Shown here: positions 48,049 to 63,065 of the stretch, piece after piece | Layout of the letters: the number at the start of each line of letters is the position of its first letter | How positions within the stretch are numbered: position 1 is the first letter of the stretch | Origin: Malus domestica | Taxonomy: Eukaryota > Streptophyta > Magnoliopsida > Rosales > Rosaceae | DNA length: 64,000 nucleotides | Assembly (NCBI RefSeq): GCF_042453785.1 | Contig: NC_091673.1 | Coordinates: 7,771,001-7,835,000, forward strand | Direction of reading: 5' to 3' | Notes under the pieces: model-generated | Databases searched by the model: none | The model's input: the letters and a program-made list of their open reading frames with translations, nothing else | What the model was told of the DNA's origin: nothing | Made by a program: the position numbers and the translations under genes

Positions 48049-49372
48049 TCAGAATGTACAAACGGGTTGGTGTTCTTGCTTAGACCTATAGATAGATTAG
48101 AATTGTGGTGAGTTCTCAAAAAGTTCATTTCTTTATCGATACACTTCTGTCTTTATTATCCTTTCCCCCCTTACCGATCACATATTTTTATAATCTTTGT
48201 GGATATGTGCATAGTTTCATACTAGTTGTAAAAGTTGTCTGAATAATGTTCAAGAAATGTTAAAGGGTTACATGTTTTATAATATCTGTGCATATTGTGT
48301 TTTCCCTGCTGTTCTCGTTTTTCTTTTCATCAAACTATTGGTTAGAGACATGAATATATTTGCTGATGTGTTGAATTTGCTTGTCTTTCATACCTCTGTA
48401 AAGCTTTCGATATCAGATTACTGCTAACAGCCACAATCTGCTCTACGGTTCTGTATAATCGACTTGAAACTCAGATTATCACAAACACAAAAGCAGATCA
48501 CGTACGGAAAGGTGATGTTCAAGATGTCTGTCATTTTCGCGTTAACATGTATCTCTGATTTGTTTCCGTCCACAAATTTGATTTCTTAGTTTGCTGTAAC
48601 ATGATGTGTACTTGATACACCGGCCAGAATTCCTCTTTACAGGAGTCATCTGCCAGAAGAAATTTCGTACAGTATTCAACTTTCTTCTCTTTTTCCATTT
48701 TTCAGTTACCCATATTTCCCAAATTACAAATACGAGGATGCAAAGTCGATGTGGAACTCAAAGTTCGCTCTCGGCATGACACTTCGACATAAGTTATGTC
48801 CTAGCTCTTAAATATAAACCAAAAATGAGTTAGGGTTATGATTGCTTAGCGGTTTGGATTATGATAGATTGTGGATTCAATCTATTTGAAAAATATCTTA
48901 ATACCAATAAAATAAATAAAAAAATAAAAGAGACGAGATCACCAAAATAATGCCACCGATGAGCTTAGTATGTGGATGGGATGCCCTAGAGAGAGAGAGA
49001 GAGAGAGAAATGTGGGAGCCTGTCTTAAAGACAAGGACATGGTCCCCCTGGAACCATGTTTGAAGGGTCTCAGAGGTCAAGTCCCCCCAGGAGTTTGGAG
49101 ACAGTTAGGCTGGAGGGACTTAGGGTTGGCTTTCACGGGTAATTTTACATTTGAACCCTCTGGAGGTTACGGATAGAGCAAGTTGTCAAGGACTAGGAGT
49201 GAGAAAATAGGGGCTTGGTGGTAATTTTCCATACTGTCATCCTGATCAAAGACTCCCCCTAAACGGAAGGCTTTCCTTTTCCTAATCTGGCCAACGCTTT
49301 TGCTATTTTGGGCATTCTTGCATTCTACTGACTAGTATATAAACAAAGGTCATGGCTTTGTGAGTTCGATCT

Positions 49373-49376
<4 letters not shown>
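48049..49376. other. intergenic between ankyrin and LHT1-like genes
   Basis: 3' UTR of the ankyrin gene, a short GA repeat at about 48990-49008, and the LHT1 promoter region with TATATAAAC near 49336. No further gene seen. Confidence 0.5.

Positions 49377-49434
<58 letters not shown>
49377..49434. repeat. GA microsatellite abutting the LHT1 start codon
   Basis: 29 uninterrupted GA units (58 bases) that end directly at the ATG at 49435. This is therefore the last part of the 5' leader. Confidence 0.95.
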
Positions 49435-49437
<3 letters not shown>

Positions 49438-52424
49438 GCAGAATCATCGATGGAAGCCGAAGAGGCGAGGCAGAAGAAGATTGAGGATTGGCTTCCGGTC
49501 ACTTCTTCTAGGAATGCCAAATGGTGGTACTCAGCTTTCCACAATGTCACTGCCATGGTTGGGGCTGGTGTCCTCAGCCTTCCGTATGCCATGTCTGAGC
49601 TTGGATGGTATGTATATGTCTATACGTTCGTTTCATGGCAAGTAATTTTTGCTAACCTTCGGACTGAATAAATCAGAGGAAAATCAAGGGGCAGAAACAA
49701 GAAAATGAGTGCACAAGGAGAAAACAGGAGTGTGAACATCACTAAACTACCCTTTGTTTTGTTTCATGACTTTCATTCCTAAAATTTGATTAGGAATCTT
49801 GGAATTAACACCCGTAGTGTAGCGATTTTGGCACTCCTCATTTAGCCATATGCATTCCAAATTGAATGTTACAAAGTTACAATTTTTGTATATGATCTCT
49901 ATCTGCCAATTTCAAACAGAATTTTGATTCCTAACAAAATGAAATGGGCTTTTCCATTTTTGGGAAATTAAAATCACAGGGGTCCTGGTGTGGCTGTCAT
50001 GCTTCTGTCATGGATCATCACCCTATACACACTGTGGCAAATGGTAGAGATGCATGAAATGGTGCCGGGGAAGCGGTTCGATCGGTACCACGAGCTGGGA
50101 CAGTATGCCTTCGGGGAGAAGCTGGGGCTCTGGGTTGTGGTGCCCCAACAGCTCGTTGTGGAAGTTGGTGTCAATATTGTCTATATGGTCACAGGGGGAA
50201 AATCATTGAAGAAGTTCCATGATGTGATTTGCCCTAGCTGCAAAGACATCAAACTCACCTTATGGATTTTTATTTTTGCTTCTGTCCACTTCGTTATCTC
50301 CCACCTCCCCAACTTAAACTCCGTCTCTGGTATCTCACTTGCCGCTGCAGTCATGTCCTTGAGGTAATTAATTAAAGGAAAAATTAGTTTCCGGTCCCTA
50401 GTTACTAATGTTTATTGGTTGAAACTTTATTAGTTTTCAAATTTTAATCCAAGTCCTTAATTACTAATGTTCATTGATTGAAACCTTATTAGTTTTCAGA
50501 TTTTAATCCAAGTCCTTAACATTAATGTAGTAATGAATTTACATGTCAGTTATATAATTTTTTAAAATAAAAATTAATAATTGATTTAGAATTTTAATAC
50601 TCAAACCTTTATTAAACTCCTAACTAATAAGGGTACATTCTTTTTTCTTTGATTTGAGAATGTATCCATGTCAAGTTTAATCGAAGAAATTTACTAATGT
50701 TATTAAGTCTAATATTGTTTTTTTTTTTTTTTTTTTTGTTGTGATTTTGAAGAATGTTCCCATGTTTTGGTACAATAATTTTTTGGTTAATTTTGATGAA
50801 TGTACCCATGTCTATACACACACACACACAATAGTATATTTATATTTTAATATTTTTAATCGCACAAATTATGGTTTTTTATTTAAAATCTTATTAATAT
50901 AAACAACTATAAATTTCAATTTTTAATTTAAAAAATATAGTACCATACATAGAAATAAATTATCACATTAATTTCAGGGATTTCGATCAAAAATTAAAAA
51001 CTAACAAGGTTTCAATAAAAAAATATTCATAACTAGGGACCGTATCCAAAGTCTTTCTTAATTAAATCCCCCAATTAGTATCGTTAATCTAGAGATTTCT
51101 TGATTCCCAAGTAATGCTATCGAGACTAATTACAACCAAATTCCCAAAATTTTATAATTCGAACTGAAGTGGACAGTGTTTTGCTTGTTCGTATGTATAC
51201 GTAGGTTTATTCAAAAGCTACTGCGCACAATCATTTGGCCGTGACAAAAATTTAGGGTTACTTTTTCTTGTGATCCGATTTCTTTCCATTCCTGTGTTGA
51301 ATCTTGTTTGTGATCATATGCAGTTACTCAACGATTGCATGGGGAGCTGCCATACACAGGGGGAAGGCACCGGATGTGGACTACAGCTACAAAGCTAAAT
51401 CCAATTCCGGAGCTGTCTTCAACTTCTTTAGTGGCTTGGGAGAGATAGCATTTGCCTATGCCGGCCACAATGTCGTTTTGGAGATCCAAGCAACGATTCC
51501 TTCCACACCCGAGAAGCCTTCCAAGGGACCAATGTGGAAAGGAGTGGTTGTGGCATACATTGTGGTGGCTTTGTGCTACTTCCCTGTTTCTTTTGTTGGC
51601 TACTATATTTACGGAAACACTGTTGAAGACAACGTCCTCATCTCACTCGAAAAACCTGTCTGGCTAATTGCAGCGGCTAACATGTTTGTTGTGATCCATG
51701 TCATTGGAAGCTACCAAGTTTTCGCAATGGGAGTTTTTGACATGGTTGAAACTTTTCTCGTCACGAAAATGAACTTTGAGCCTTCTTTCACCCTTCGCTT
51801 CGTTACTCGCACGACATATGTTGGTACGTGAACTGAGTTAGCTTCCAATTCTCCTCACTACTGCAAAGTGCTTTCCTGATTTGCACGCTAATATTTCAGT
51901 ACTGACCATATAATGTGTTCTTAATTTGGCAGCATTTACCATGGTCGTCGGTATGGCCATCCCTTTCTTTGGTGGCCTTCTCGGATTCTTTGGAGGATTT
52001 GCTTTTGCCCCAACTACATACTTCGTAAGCAAATTAAAGGATTCAATGCTCTTATTTTCCATACATAAACACACACACACACGTACCCTTTTTCCCTCCT
52101 CAGGTTTGCGAATTTGCAGTAACGCTTCGATAACATGTCAAATAGAGCTTAACTTTCCAATGCTGTTCTTAATTTGCAGCTTCCCTGCATCATGTGGCTC
52201 GCCATCTACAAACCTAGAGTTTTCAGTCTATCTTGGTTCATAAACTGGGTATGCTACGCTTTCTTTTGCTTCGATTACTTGTTCTTCGGGCTCACTCATA
52301 GTGCTGACTTATAGTTTTATTTCAGACATGCATTATACTGGGAGTTACCCTGATGATTCTAGCACCCATCGGTGCCCTACGGAGTATCATCTTGCAAGCG
52401 AAAACCTACAAATTCTTCTCTTAA
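49435..52424 (+). CDS. LHT1: lysine/histidine transporter-like amino acid permease
   Basis: Six exons: 49435-49607, 49980-50363, 51324-51823, 51933-52024, 52180-52248, 52326-52424, all GT-AG, coding for 438 residues (Arabidopsis LHT1 has 446). The protein belongs to the amino acid/auxin permease family and moves neutral and acidic amino acids with protons across the plasma membrane. Visible: cytosolic N-terminus with [18 protein letters not shown], first span [21 protein letters not shown], the [18 protein letters not shown] loop, then about ten further hydrophobic segments, and family motifs [20 protein letters not shown] and [14 protein letters not shown]. Intron 2 (960 bp) holds a foldback element. 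The frame is intact. Confidence 0.93.
50366..51067. mobile_element. foldback/MITE-type element in LHT1 intron 2
   Basis: The left end (TTAATTAAAGGAAAAATTAG, then CGGTCCCTAGTTACTAATG) is matched by the complement of the right end (CTAGGGACCG near 51036, then TTCTTAATTAA). The terminal inverted repeats extend about 65 bp through GGTTGAAACTTTATTAG. The left terminal segment is present twice in tandem (from about 50393 and 50453). The interior is AT-rich and non-coding. Confidence 0.72.
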
Positions 52425-53800
52425 ATTGCAAATTTTACCTGCAGCAAAACATTCATCTCTACTCATATTCAAAGCTCGAAGTTAGACAGATATGATGACT
52501 GTTGCTTGACCACCAAGGCAACCCTTCAGCGTTTCTGGATTAACTGACTTTTGGTTCCGTCCGACGATCACGATGGGACTTGAGACAAGGGCGACCTCCT
52601 CTTGGAGAGTTCTTGCAGAATAATCATGTCTAAATAGTATTTGTTTAATTCGTTAATCGTTTATGTAAACACAACGCTATGGAAAAAAGAAACGAAAAAA
52701 AGGAATTAGATTACTTGGTCTGCAAGCATTGTTCAACATGCAGTAGAGATATTTCTACAATCATCTCCATTTACGGATTTTTATTTAATTTTTTTTTTAA
52801 ATCAAACCAAAAAAATTTAAAATAAAATTCCGAATTAAAAGTCGGACAAACAACTTAAAAACATACATATATAGCATGATATATATCCAATCTTGTGCAA
52901 CTAAAAGAACTAAGACCTTAAATTAACCCATGAAGCTTAAACCATTACTACTACCACGAATCAAAGTTGAGCAGCCATAGAGCTCACTGCATCTAACCAA
53001 GAAAGAAGATGTAGAACAATGGCGGATTTGGAGAAGGTTCAGTCTTAGTGATCCAATAGCACGTAATAGCGGAAATGAAAAATTCAGATAGAGGGTTTTG
53101 AGAGAATGATTGGAATGAGGAATGATAAAAGAAGTGACAGAGGTATTCGTATACGAGCATGACTAAGATCAAGTCATCACAAAGAACTTGTTATGTCTAT
53201 GACTAAAATTACACGTAATGTTACTTATTTATGCATTACGAGTTATAATTGCACAAATGAATATTTTTTTCTTCTTTTAAAAGAGGGATCAGCGGGTGGC
53301 TTTGCAAATACATTCCACCATTCCAGGGGCCGGCAAGAATCATAGAGGCATATCAACATTTTTCTGACCACTAGGTCGGGAATTGAACCCAAAACGTGTC
53401 GTGTGGAATACGGGCCTGAAATTCACCTTCAATCACTGGACCACCCCGTGATGATTGGATAATGTTAATAGAATTGCACATGTTATAGCTTGGGTGAGGT
53501 AACCCTACATTACGTCCATAAGAAGGATTTCAACTAGAGTTGGGCATTGTTTGGGGTCAATATAGCTGGGCTTACTATTGCCAATTTGTACAGTTGTTTT
53601 GGGCTTTTTCGCTTTGGCCCAAATTGTACTAAAAGAAGGAACAATTAGTCTGAATTTATGAACGACATGTCGTTGCAGTCATGAGACGTGGGAATCGACA
53701 ATAAAAAAGGTATAGGAAATAAGGAACAGTGTTACCCGCCAAATATCTCAATCTTCCCGCCATTTCTCTGCAACTCCCAGAGTGGCAGCTTTTGAAACCC

Positions 53801-53801
<1 letters not shown>
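52425..53801. other. intergenic between LHT1-like and POLA2 genes
   Basis: LHT1 3' UTR, AT-rich sequence, a SINE-like element (next entry) and the POLA2 promoter. No other gene seen. Confidence 0.5.
53262..53455 (-). mobile_element. tRNA-derived SINE, minus orientation
   Basis: On the minus strand, GGGGTGGTCCAGTGATTGAAG (A box) and GGGTTCAATTCCCG (B box) lie about 60 bases apart, and the 3' tail is A-rich (T-rich at 53262-53280 on plus). Confidence 0.6.

Positions 53802-53836
<35 letters not shown>
53802..53836. repeat. GA microsatellite in the POLA2 leader
   Basis: About 17 AG units ending 15 bases before the ATG at 53852. Confidence 0.9.
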
Positions 53837-53838
<2 letters not shown>

Positions 53839-53851
53839 CAGAGCGCGCAAC

Positions 53852-56800
53852 ATGGAAGGCCAAATCAAAGAGGAGTTCAGCAGCAGCGGTTTCACTTTCG
53901 ACGACGAAAAGGAAATCCTAAGAAAATGTAAGATCTTTCGCATTTTTGTTCCCAATTGAATTCAATCCCTAATTTTTACAAAAGAGTGCGTATTGATGCC
54001 TCAATTGTCGATTAGGTGCTACATTCTGCATAAATTTGAGTCTTTCGCCTTCCGATCTCGTTACGAGCTGGGAAATTTACTACCTCAACAGGTTCATCTC
54101 TCTCCCAATTTCCCCAATTTACGATTTTTACTCTAACTTTTGGAATCTGAGGATAGTTTTAACTTTAGTTTTAGTTTTTTTTTGTTTTTTTCTGTATAAT
54201 GTATTTTTGTTATGGTCGCCGGAGAAAGGGATTAATTTTGTAAATAGACTTGTTTGCCTTTTTTTTTATTTTTTGTGATTAACTTGCGTTGCCAATTATA
54301 ATCTGCTAAAATGTGATTTTGGGGCAGGCAAATGAATGGAACGGTGGTACGCGATGTGGAAATGGATGGGTTTTTAGGGTATTTGCAAGAACAGAAGAAA
54401 GTAGCCATCGATGAACCAGAGCCCAATCTGCATATCTACTCAAGCAGAGATGTGGACATGTGAGCACAATATATGGTTTTTTCACTTTTCTGTTTATATC
54501 TGTAGATGTTTGTGTGTTTGTGGCGGCTTGAATGATTGTAGATATGGGGTTATTGTGACTCTAGTTTCAAAATTCAGTATTTGACGAGAAACTGCGTGCA
54601 GGATTCTGAATGATGAGTATGTAGATATAAAGGACGAGGTTCCTAGCACTCCACCAACCGAATCTCAGAACCATTACTCAGTGACGTCTGACTCAACACC
54701 ACAAACAATTGGGAGCGTTCCTTCTTCTGGAAAACCATCAAGACTTGTAACTCCTTTTGGGCGACGAACAGACAAGTTTGTTGTGAAATTCAGCATCAAT
54801 AATAAGCCAAATATAGAGAATGGGGAGAAGGAAGGTAATGAGAATCCTGGGGATGATGAATTCATCAGGAAGGTTAAACCTGGAAAGTGGTGTTCTTTAG
54901 TAATCCATGGTTCAGGACCTGAAACAGGTTGTAGGTTTATGTACGATAGAATTGAAGATAGGGTAAGTGAAACTTATTATAGTATGTTGATCTTAACCTC
55001 CATATATAATTATATATTCTGAACTAACTTAATATTTTGCTGATTTAGTTTAACGCACTTGAAAACCGAATTAGAAAGTATGCAACTGCATTAGTTTCAT
55101 CTGGCCAGTATGAGGAACCGCTGGACCCTACAGTTTCGTCTCAGGTATGGTACCTCCCCCTCCCCCGATAGTGGGAAGGTGTTTTGGAAACTCAACCTCT
55201 CCAAGTCATCGTGAAGCTGTTGATGTAAACTTGTTTTGTTTCAGAAAATTATGTTTACTGCTGGCATGATCTGTTGTGACGGAGAGGGCCATTTGAACGA
55301 CAAATCCACCTTGTTGCAGTGCAGGTAGAAAGTCCTGGACGCTCCTTTATACTCTTCATGTGAAACAGTTTACTAACATCCACACAAGGAAAGCAATCTT
55401 TGCATATGTTTAGCTATTAAACAATAGTGTCTGAGGATCTTAGCCTTCCCTCAGGCAACACTCTCTTGGAAAGGACTTGTTAAATGTGAAGCACAACTAC
55501 CTATGTTTTACTTCTGTACACAACTTAGAGACACTTCTGGTAATCTATAGTTTTTTCTTTAGATAAGTATTTTATCTTTCCCATTCAATCTTTGACAGTG
55601 CAGAGCATTCTGGAGGCCAACGTGTTCGTATGGAATTACAACATTTGAGCCAATTTTCAATCTTTCCAGGCCAGGTATGGAAATTGGACATGAAAGACAT
55701 AGAACCATGGTCAGATTTTAAAGTTTGAAATACTGTAGTCTAAATCTAACATGGAAGGATTGCATTCCTGCAGGTAGTAGGTTTTGAAGGGACCAATCCT
55801 AGTGGACACTGCTTCATTGCTTCAAAATTGATAGATTCAGTCCCTTTACCTGTTGCTGCTGATGGAAACTTGCCTCCTGCTAAAAAGCAAGCTTTGGATC
55901 AGGAGATTTTGCCAACTGATCAGTCCATTAAACAACCAGAGCTATCAGTGGTATGCAAACTTTTAGTCTATGTTACTCGATGAGAGGCAACTGTGGACAT
56001 TATTGGCTTATTAATTACTGCTGTTTTTTTTCTTCTGACCTTTCATAATTCTGTGCAAGTTTGTTTATCAGTGTTGGTAGCCTATAATTTCTGTATTTAT
56101 ACAGATCATCGCATCAGGTCCTTTTACCACAACAGACAACTTATTGTTTGAGCCTCTGAAAGAGCTTCTAGCATATGCAAGCAAAAAACTGCCTCAGTTG
56201 CTTATATTGGTGAGTACCAACTTTTCTTGAATTGGATTTTTCTTAAACAAGATTATACTGCTTGAACCATTCATGTTGTTTACAAACTGATCTTTTTTTT
56301 TTCTTTCTCAGCTAGGACCATTCATTGATTCTGAACATCCAGAAATTAAGAAAGGAACGGTCGACAGGAGCTTTGATGAAATATTCCAAACTGAGATTCT
56401 TAGAAAGGTATCTACTCAGAGCGTTGTGTAATAGTTGTGCTGAAGAACTCTCTCTATGTGTTGGTTTTCATGCCCTTTTTCGTTTTATCTTATTTTCAGT
56501 TGCAAGATCATGTTGAATACATGGGTTCGCATGCACGAGTTGTTCTTGTACCATCTATACGGGATGCTAACCATGATTTTGTTTTCCCTCAGGTAATGTT
56601 ACTTCTGAGTAAAAGTAGTATATATCTGCTTAATTTGCTTACATTTTTTTTGGTAAATAATTTGTTTACAATTCATTGAGATGATAATAGAATGTAATGT
56701 CTTGGTTGTGCAGCCTGCCTTTGATATTCATCCACCTGACCTTAAGCATCAGGTACATGTTTGTAGATTTCGAGCTTTCATCATTCAAAATCCCTAATAA

Positions 56801-57994
56801 TTAGTTTTCTGCGGTTATGCTTACTAAACTGATTTTACCTTTCGTACTCAGATAACCAGTCTCACAAATCCAGGGATTTTTGAGGCAGATGAGGTAACCA
56901 AGCGCTTGCCCTGAAAATGACCCACCTCTGTAAATTTGCTAAAATGAGTGTTGATGCTAGAGTTATCAGTTTTATTTATATGAATTGAAACTAATGTGAC
57001 GGGTGTCAATTACCAAAAACGACTCGACCACTAACTCAGTCCCGGGGGTAACACGACGTGGTCCAAAATTTTATTATCTGAAAAGCTCGGATTCTAATTT
57101 AGTAGACAAGCTTGGCCAAGAAAGATGGATTGGCAAATAAATGAACTGTAACTTGATTGAGCTCTATCCATGACCATTTTATTTTTATCTATGGACGTTA
57201 CAAATCCTTCGATCCCTGCTTTAGTTGCATCGATAAGCCAAAGTATGATATGATATGGACAAAGTTTTCAACCACATATTGGTTTCAGGTCAAGATAGGT
57301 TGCTGCTCTGTGGATGTTCTCAAACACCTTAGTGCAGAGGAGATGTCGCGCATTCCAAAGGGTGGAAAACCCAGTGACCGGTTGAGTAGACTTGCAAACC
57401 ATATAATTAGCCAACGCAGGCACGTCCTAATCTCTTAGAAGTTCTTGCGCATGATGGTGGTAAGGTCTATATGGTTTGAGGAGCTCTACTATCTGATATT
57501 CTAAACTTATTTTGCAATTTTTTTGGGACAGCTTTTATCCTCTGTATCCACCAGCAGAAGACACTCCATTGGATTTTTCGCTTGCTCCCGAAGCTCTAAA
57601 CATCTCATTGATCCCAGATATTCTCATCTTACCCTCTGACATGAAGTATTTTGTGAAGGTAAATGGTTATTCCAATTTCAACGTCAAAGCAATTCCAATA
57701 AGTCGTACAGAAAGGTGCACCTCACTCGCTCCGATAGTGATTGGGTTTTAAATTTTGCGACTGAGAGATATGTAACCAAGATGTTGAAATGTTTACCTAC
57801 AGAAGCTAACGGGGATTTTACTTGTTTGAGTATAGGTACTGAATCTAGGCGAAAGAGGTGAAGAGAAAGAGCAGGTTAAATGCATTTGTGTCAATCCGGG
57901 AAGACTTGCCAAGGGAGAAGGAGGAGGTACTTTCGTCGAGCTTGACTACTACGGTAATCCTGACACAACGAACGCTTCGATTATAAGCATATAA
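53852..57994 (+). CDS. POLA2: DNA polymerase alpha subunit B
   Basis: Sixteen exons: 53852-53927, 54016-54091, 54328-54459, 54602-54962, 55049-55144, 55245-55324, 55599-55674, 55774-55950, 56105-56209, 56312-56407, 56500-56592, 56714-56752, 56852-56893, 57289-57419, 57532-57658, 57836-57994. They give 621 residues with an unbroken frame. The protein is the regulatory B subunit of the DNA polymerase alpha-primase complex, which starts replication in the nucleus. Visible: N-terminal region, Ser/Thr/Pro-rich linker (STPPTESQ, VTPFGRR), OB-fold part (FIRKVKPGKWCSL, GFEGTNPSGHCF) and the inactive phosphoesterase domain (IIASGPFTTTDNLLFEPL from residue 359, LGPFIDSEHPEI from 394, VVLVPSIRDANHDFVFPQ, SFYPLYPP). 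Intron 14 has a GC donor (CGCAG|GCACGT) and an AG acceptor; other introns are GT-AG. Confidence 0.93.
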
Positions 57995-58627
57995 ACATCG
58001 GATTTAAGTTAAATTTGTTGTAACTTGTACTCAATTTGCAGTAAGTTTCAAAAAGCTCAATAGGCTAGGGTCGATTGCACGTCATTTTATGTGCTTTGTA
58101 ACGACTGATGGTGATAAATTTATGGTGCATTTCATGCAATTATTAGTCACACTCTGTGGTAGGCTCCCCAAGGAAGAATCAAACTCATGCGCAGAGAGTC
58201 GATGTAAGACCCTGATAGGAAGTTTGGACCCTTCTCCATAAATGACAACCAATTAGTGAAGAAGACCAGCCTGTCTAATGTAACAGGGATTCCATTCCGT
58301 GCGCTGATGGTATTCTAAACTAATCACGCATTATCATATAAGAAATTTAAAAGCATTATTGTCTCTTATTGGTTCGTGTTGATGTTCTTCTTTGGCATGT
58401 TACTCAACTAGCCCCCTTAGTTGATATGATTCTTGATTTTTAGGCCGTTTTAAACTTCATTCGTATTAGTAAACACATGAAAATTGAAGTATTGGAATCG
58501 TTTTAATACCCATGGTTTAGTAAACCGCAGACAAGTCGAGAATCAAAATGGTTCCAATTTTGATTTATATATTTATATTTAGGGATACATACAATTAGCA
58601 AATTACAGAGCATCCTAAAAGGCATTT
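57995..58627. other. convergent 3' ends of POLA2 and the TLC gene
   Basis: Both genes end into this stretch. Only UTR-like sequence is seen. Confidence 0.5.
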
Positions 58628-59365
58628 CTACCTCTTTTTCTTTTGCGCTTTGTTTTTGTACCAATCGATCCAAAGATTCAAAACCCACAAAATACTAAGA
58701 CAAATGGCAACTGAAATCACAACCATCCAAGAAACCCATGCCCATCTGGGGATCACGGGGTCAGCCGCCCCGCTCACGTAGAACACCGCCATCCTGTACA
58801 TGAACATTGGCCCTAAAATCCCTCTAAAAACACTGTACAAGGCATAGAATTTAGGGGACAAAAAGTCGTACAATTTGGCCGCGGCGGGCGAACCGGCCCT
58901 CCGAAAATCGGCGAGGGTCCAGGCGTTCTGGCAGCCGCTGGTGATCTCAGCAAGGAAGAGAAGAACAAGGATGGCGTGGGCCCCGTGGCGGACGACGTAA
59001 AGGCAGGTGGTGAAGACGTAGAGGGTGGCGAGGTGGTGGAGGATGAAGAGGACGTCGTTGGGGAAGAAGAGGAGGTAGTGGAGGAGGTCGAGGGAGAAGT
59101 AGGCGATGCTGAATTCGAGCACGGTGTTTTGGGTGGGGGTGTTGGGGGAGGCGAAGGTTGTGGCTTTGTGGCTGCGGAGGATTGCGTGGGCGGCCATGGC
59201 GGCAGCGGCGGTGCCGTGGGATAGAGAGATGAGGCAGCTTGATGCTTCTGGTCGGTGTTTTGGGCCCCAGTTGCGGAAGAGTAAGAAGTATGCATAGAGG
59301 TAGATGAGGAGAAAGATGGAGAAGAAAGTGGGAAGTGTTGGGGAGGGAAGAATTGAGGTCTCCAT
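58628..59365 (-). CDS. TLC (TRAM-LAG1-CLN8) domain membrane protein
   Basis: Single exon of 245 residues. The start METSILPSPTLPTFF leads into a first membrane segment (FSIFLLIYLYAYFLLF, about residues 15-30). Further hydrophobic segments and the TLC signature follow: EFSIAYFSLDLLHYLLFF, VLFILHHLATLYVFTTC, LLFLAEITSGCQNAW. It ends in a basic tail (KNKAQKKKR), which could be an ER-retrieval-like signal. TLC proteins include ceramide synthases and lipid-handling or lipid-sensing proteins. The ceramide synthase Lag1 motif HHxxxxxL is only partly present and I do not assign an enzyme activity. It resembles the TMEM56/TLCD4-like plant group. A GA/CT microsatellite (59399-59421) lies in its leader. 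Confidence 0.85.
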   Translation of the reverse strand: METSILPSPTLPTFFSIFLLIYLYAYFLLFRNWGPKHRPEASSCLISLSHGTAAAAMAAHAILRSHKATTFASPNTPTQNTVLEFSIAYFSLDLLHYLLFFPNDVLFILHHLATLYVFTTCLYVVRHGAHAILVLLFLAEITSGCQNAWTLADFRRAGSPAAAKLYDFLSPKFYALYSVFRGILGPMFMYRMAVFYVSGAADPVIPRWAWVSWMVVISVAICLSILWVLNLWIDWYKNKAQKKKR

Positions 59366-59398
59366 GGAAATTAAAAACCAGTTGCAGAGAGGGGGAAG

Positions 59399-59421
59399 AG
59401 AGAGAGAGAGAGAGAGAGAGA
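59399..59421. repeat. GA microsatellite in the TLC gene leader
   Basis: About 11 AG units, 34 bases upstream of the minus-strand ATG at 59365. Confidence 0.85.
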
Positions 59422-59668
59422 ATCTGAGTGGATAGAAGGTTACTTACCAGCTTTTGAAGATGATGAGTGAGAATGCTTTAAAGTGAGGTGGATGAAAATT
59501 GAAAAGTAGGAAGGAAATCCTGGTGGGTGGACCGGCATTAAACAGAATCCTAATCATGTTATAATTTTCCTTAACTCAACTTGATCCAAGAAAATTTAAT
59601 ATTCAAGGTAAATATATGTTGTTTGTCAAAAGTAACTCGTATTATATGTAGATTAGAATTTAAGAGGG

Positions 59669-59710
59669 GTCCAATGTCCAATGTCCAATGTCCAATGTCC
59701 AATGTCTAAT
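59669..59710. repeat. heptamer minisatellite (GTCCAAT)6
   Basis: Five exact GTCCAAT units and one variant (GTCTAAT) in tandem, in AT-rich intergenic DNA. Confidence 0.92.
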
Positions 59711-60049
59711 TACTTTATATTTTATATGTAATTTTATTTTACAATTTATGCATAATATAAATATATAATTATGTATTTTTTTAAATATAAGAGAACACTT
59801 ATTTATTTTAAATATAATAAATTTGTTTAAATCTACCAGAGTCTTTAAATAAAATAATAATAATAATAAAATTATGGCTATTTAAACATCAAAGTCAACG
59901 AATACAAGTTTAATGGATTTCTACTCTCACCTTCGACGGCGGTCGATTATTCGGATGTCAATTTTTGGAATCCTAACACGTAATAATCTTATCTTTTATG
60001 CTTCCAACCAAAAAAAATAAAGAAATATTCCTTGCATCTATTTTTTCCT

Positions 60050-60213
60050 AAGGAAAACTAATGAAAAGGGCTTGAAAACTTTGAGTTTTAATGATAAGAA
60101 CAAAATAAAGAGTAAAATGAATAGTACCAGAATTGACTTTTTAATGTAAAAATGTGATTTTTCGTTAAAGTGAACAGTTATGGATGTTTTTCGTTAAAGT
60201 TCCCTTTTTTCTA
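60050..60213. mobile_element. small MITE, second copy of the 43079 family
   Basis: Shares AAACTAATGAAAA, AAAACTTTGAGTTTTAATG and TTTTTCGTTAAAGTGAACAGT with 43079-43256. Surrounding DNA from 59422 to 60708 is otherwise AT-rich intergenic sequence and 3' UTR of the KAR gene. Confidence 0.65.
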
Positions 60214-60708
60214 TGGTCACTAAAGTAGAGTTGTACCATACAAACCCTCGATTCCAATGGCTGGCTTAACAATAAGGGAAGTTTACAGCTCTACGTGGTA
60301 TCCCGATTTAATTATATCAGGTCATGCGGAGAAAAAACACACGTACAATGCAATGTTACTAGTCTAGATGCCACAGTGACAGTAAATATACGGAGTGCAT
60401 AGTTTTGGAGGCAATACATCCTCGGAATTCTGTGTCACAACATAATCGATTTTACCAAACACATTCCACAAACAGTGTCATTTTACAGAGATTTTTTAGT
60501 GCCATTAACAAGCTAAAACTGAAATTCTATCAAACCTTGCAGTAAAATTTATTGTCGAACTAACTTAAAGCAAAAGATTTGTAACTTGTTGAGCTTTCAC
60601 TTAAGTTCTTACCGTCATAGTAGAAACCACTGAATCCATCTCGTATAATCCGAACCCCGAAGCTCAAAGGCTGTAATACACTTCTCCGAGGCCGGCGGTA
60701 GAGTAGAC

Positions 60709-63065
<2,357 letters not shown>

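Noticed and set aside
49350..49671. Arg-Glu or Ser-Leu repeat proteins around the GA tract
   Set aside because: Product of translating the microsatellite. The real start is the ATG at 49435.
58813..59297. 160-aa Ser/Thr/Pro-rich minus frame and 82-aa Gly/Glu-rich plus frame
   Set aside because: Both are shadows of the GC-rich TLC gene in other frames.
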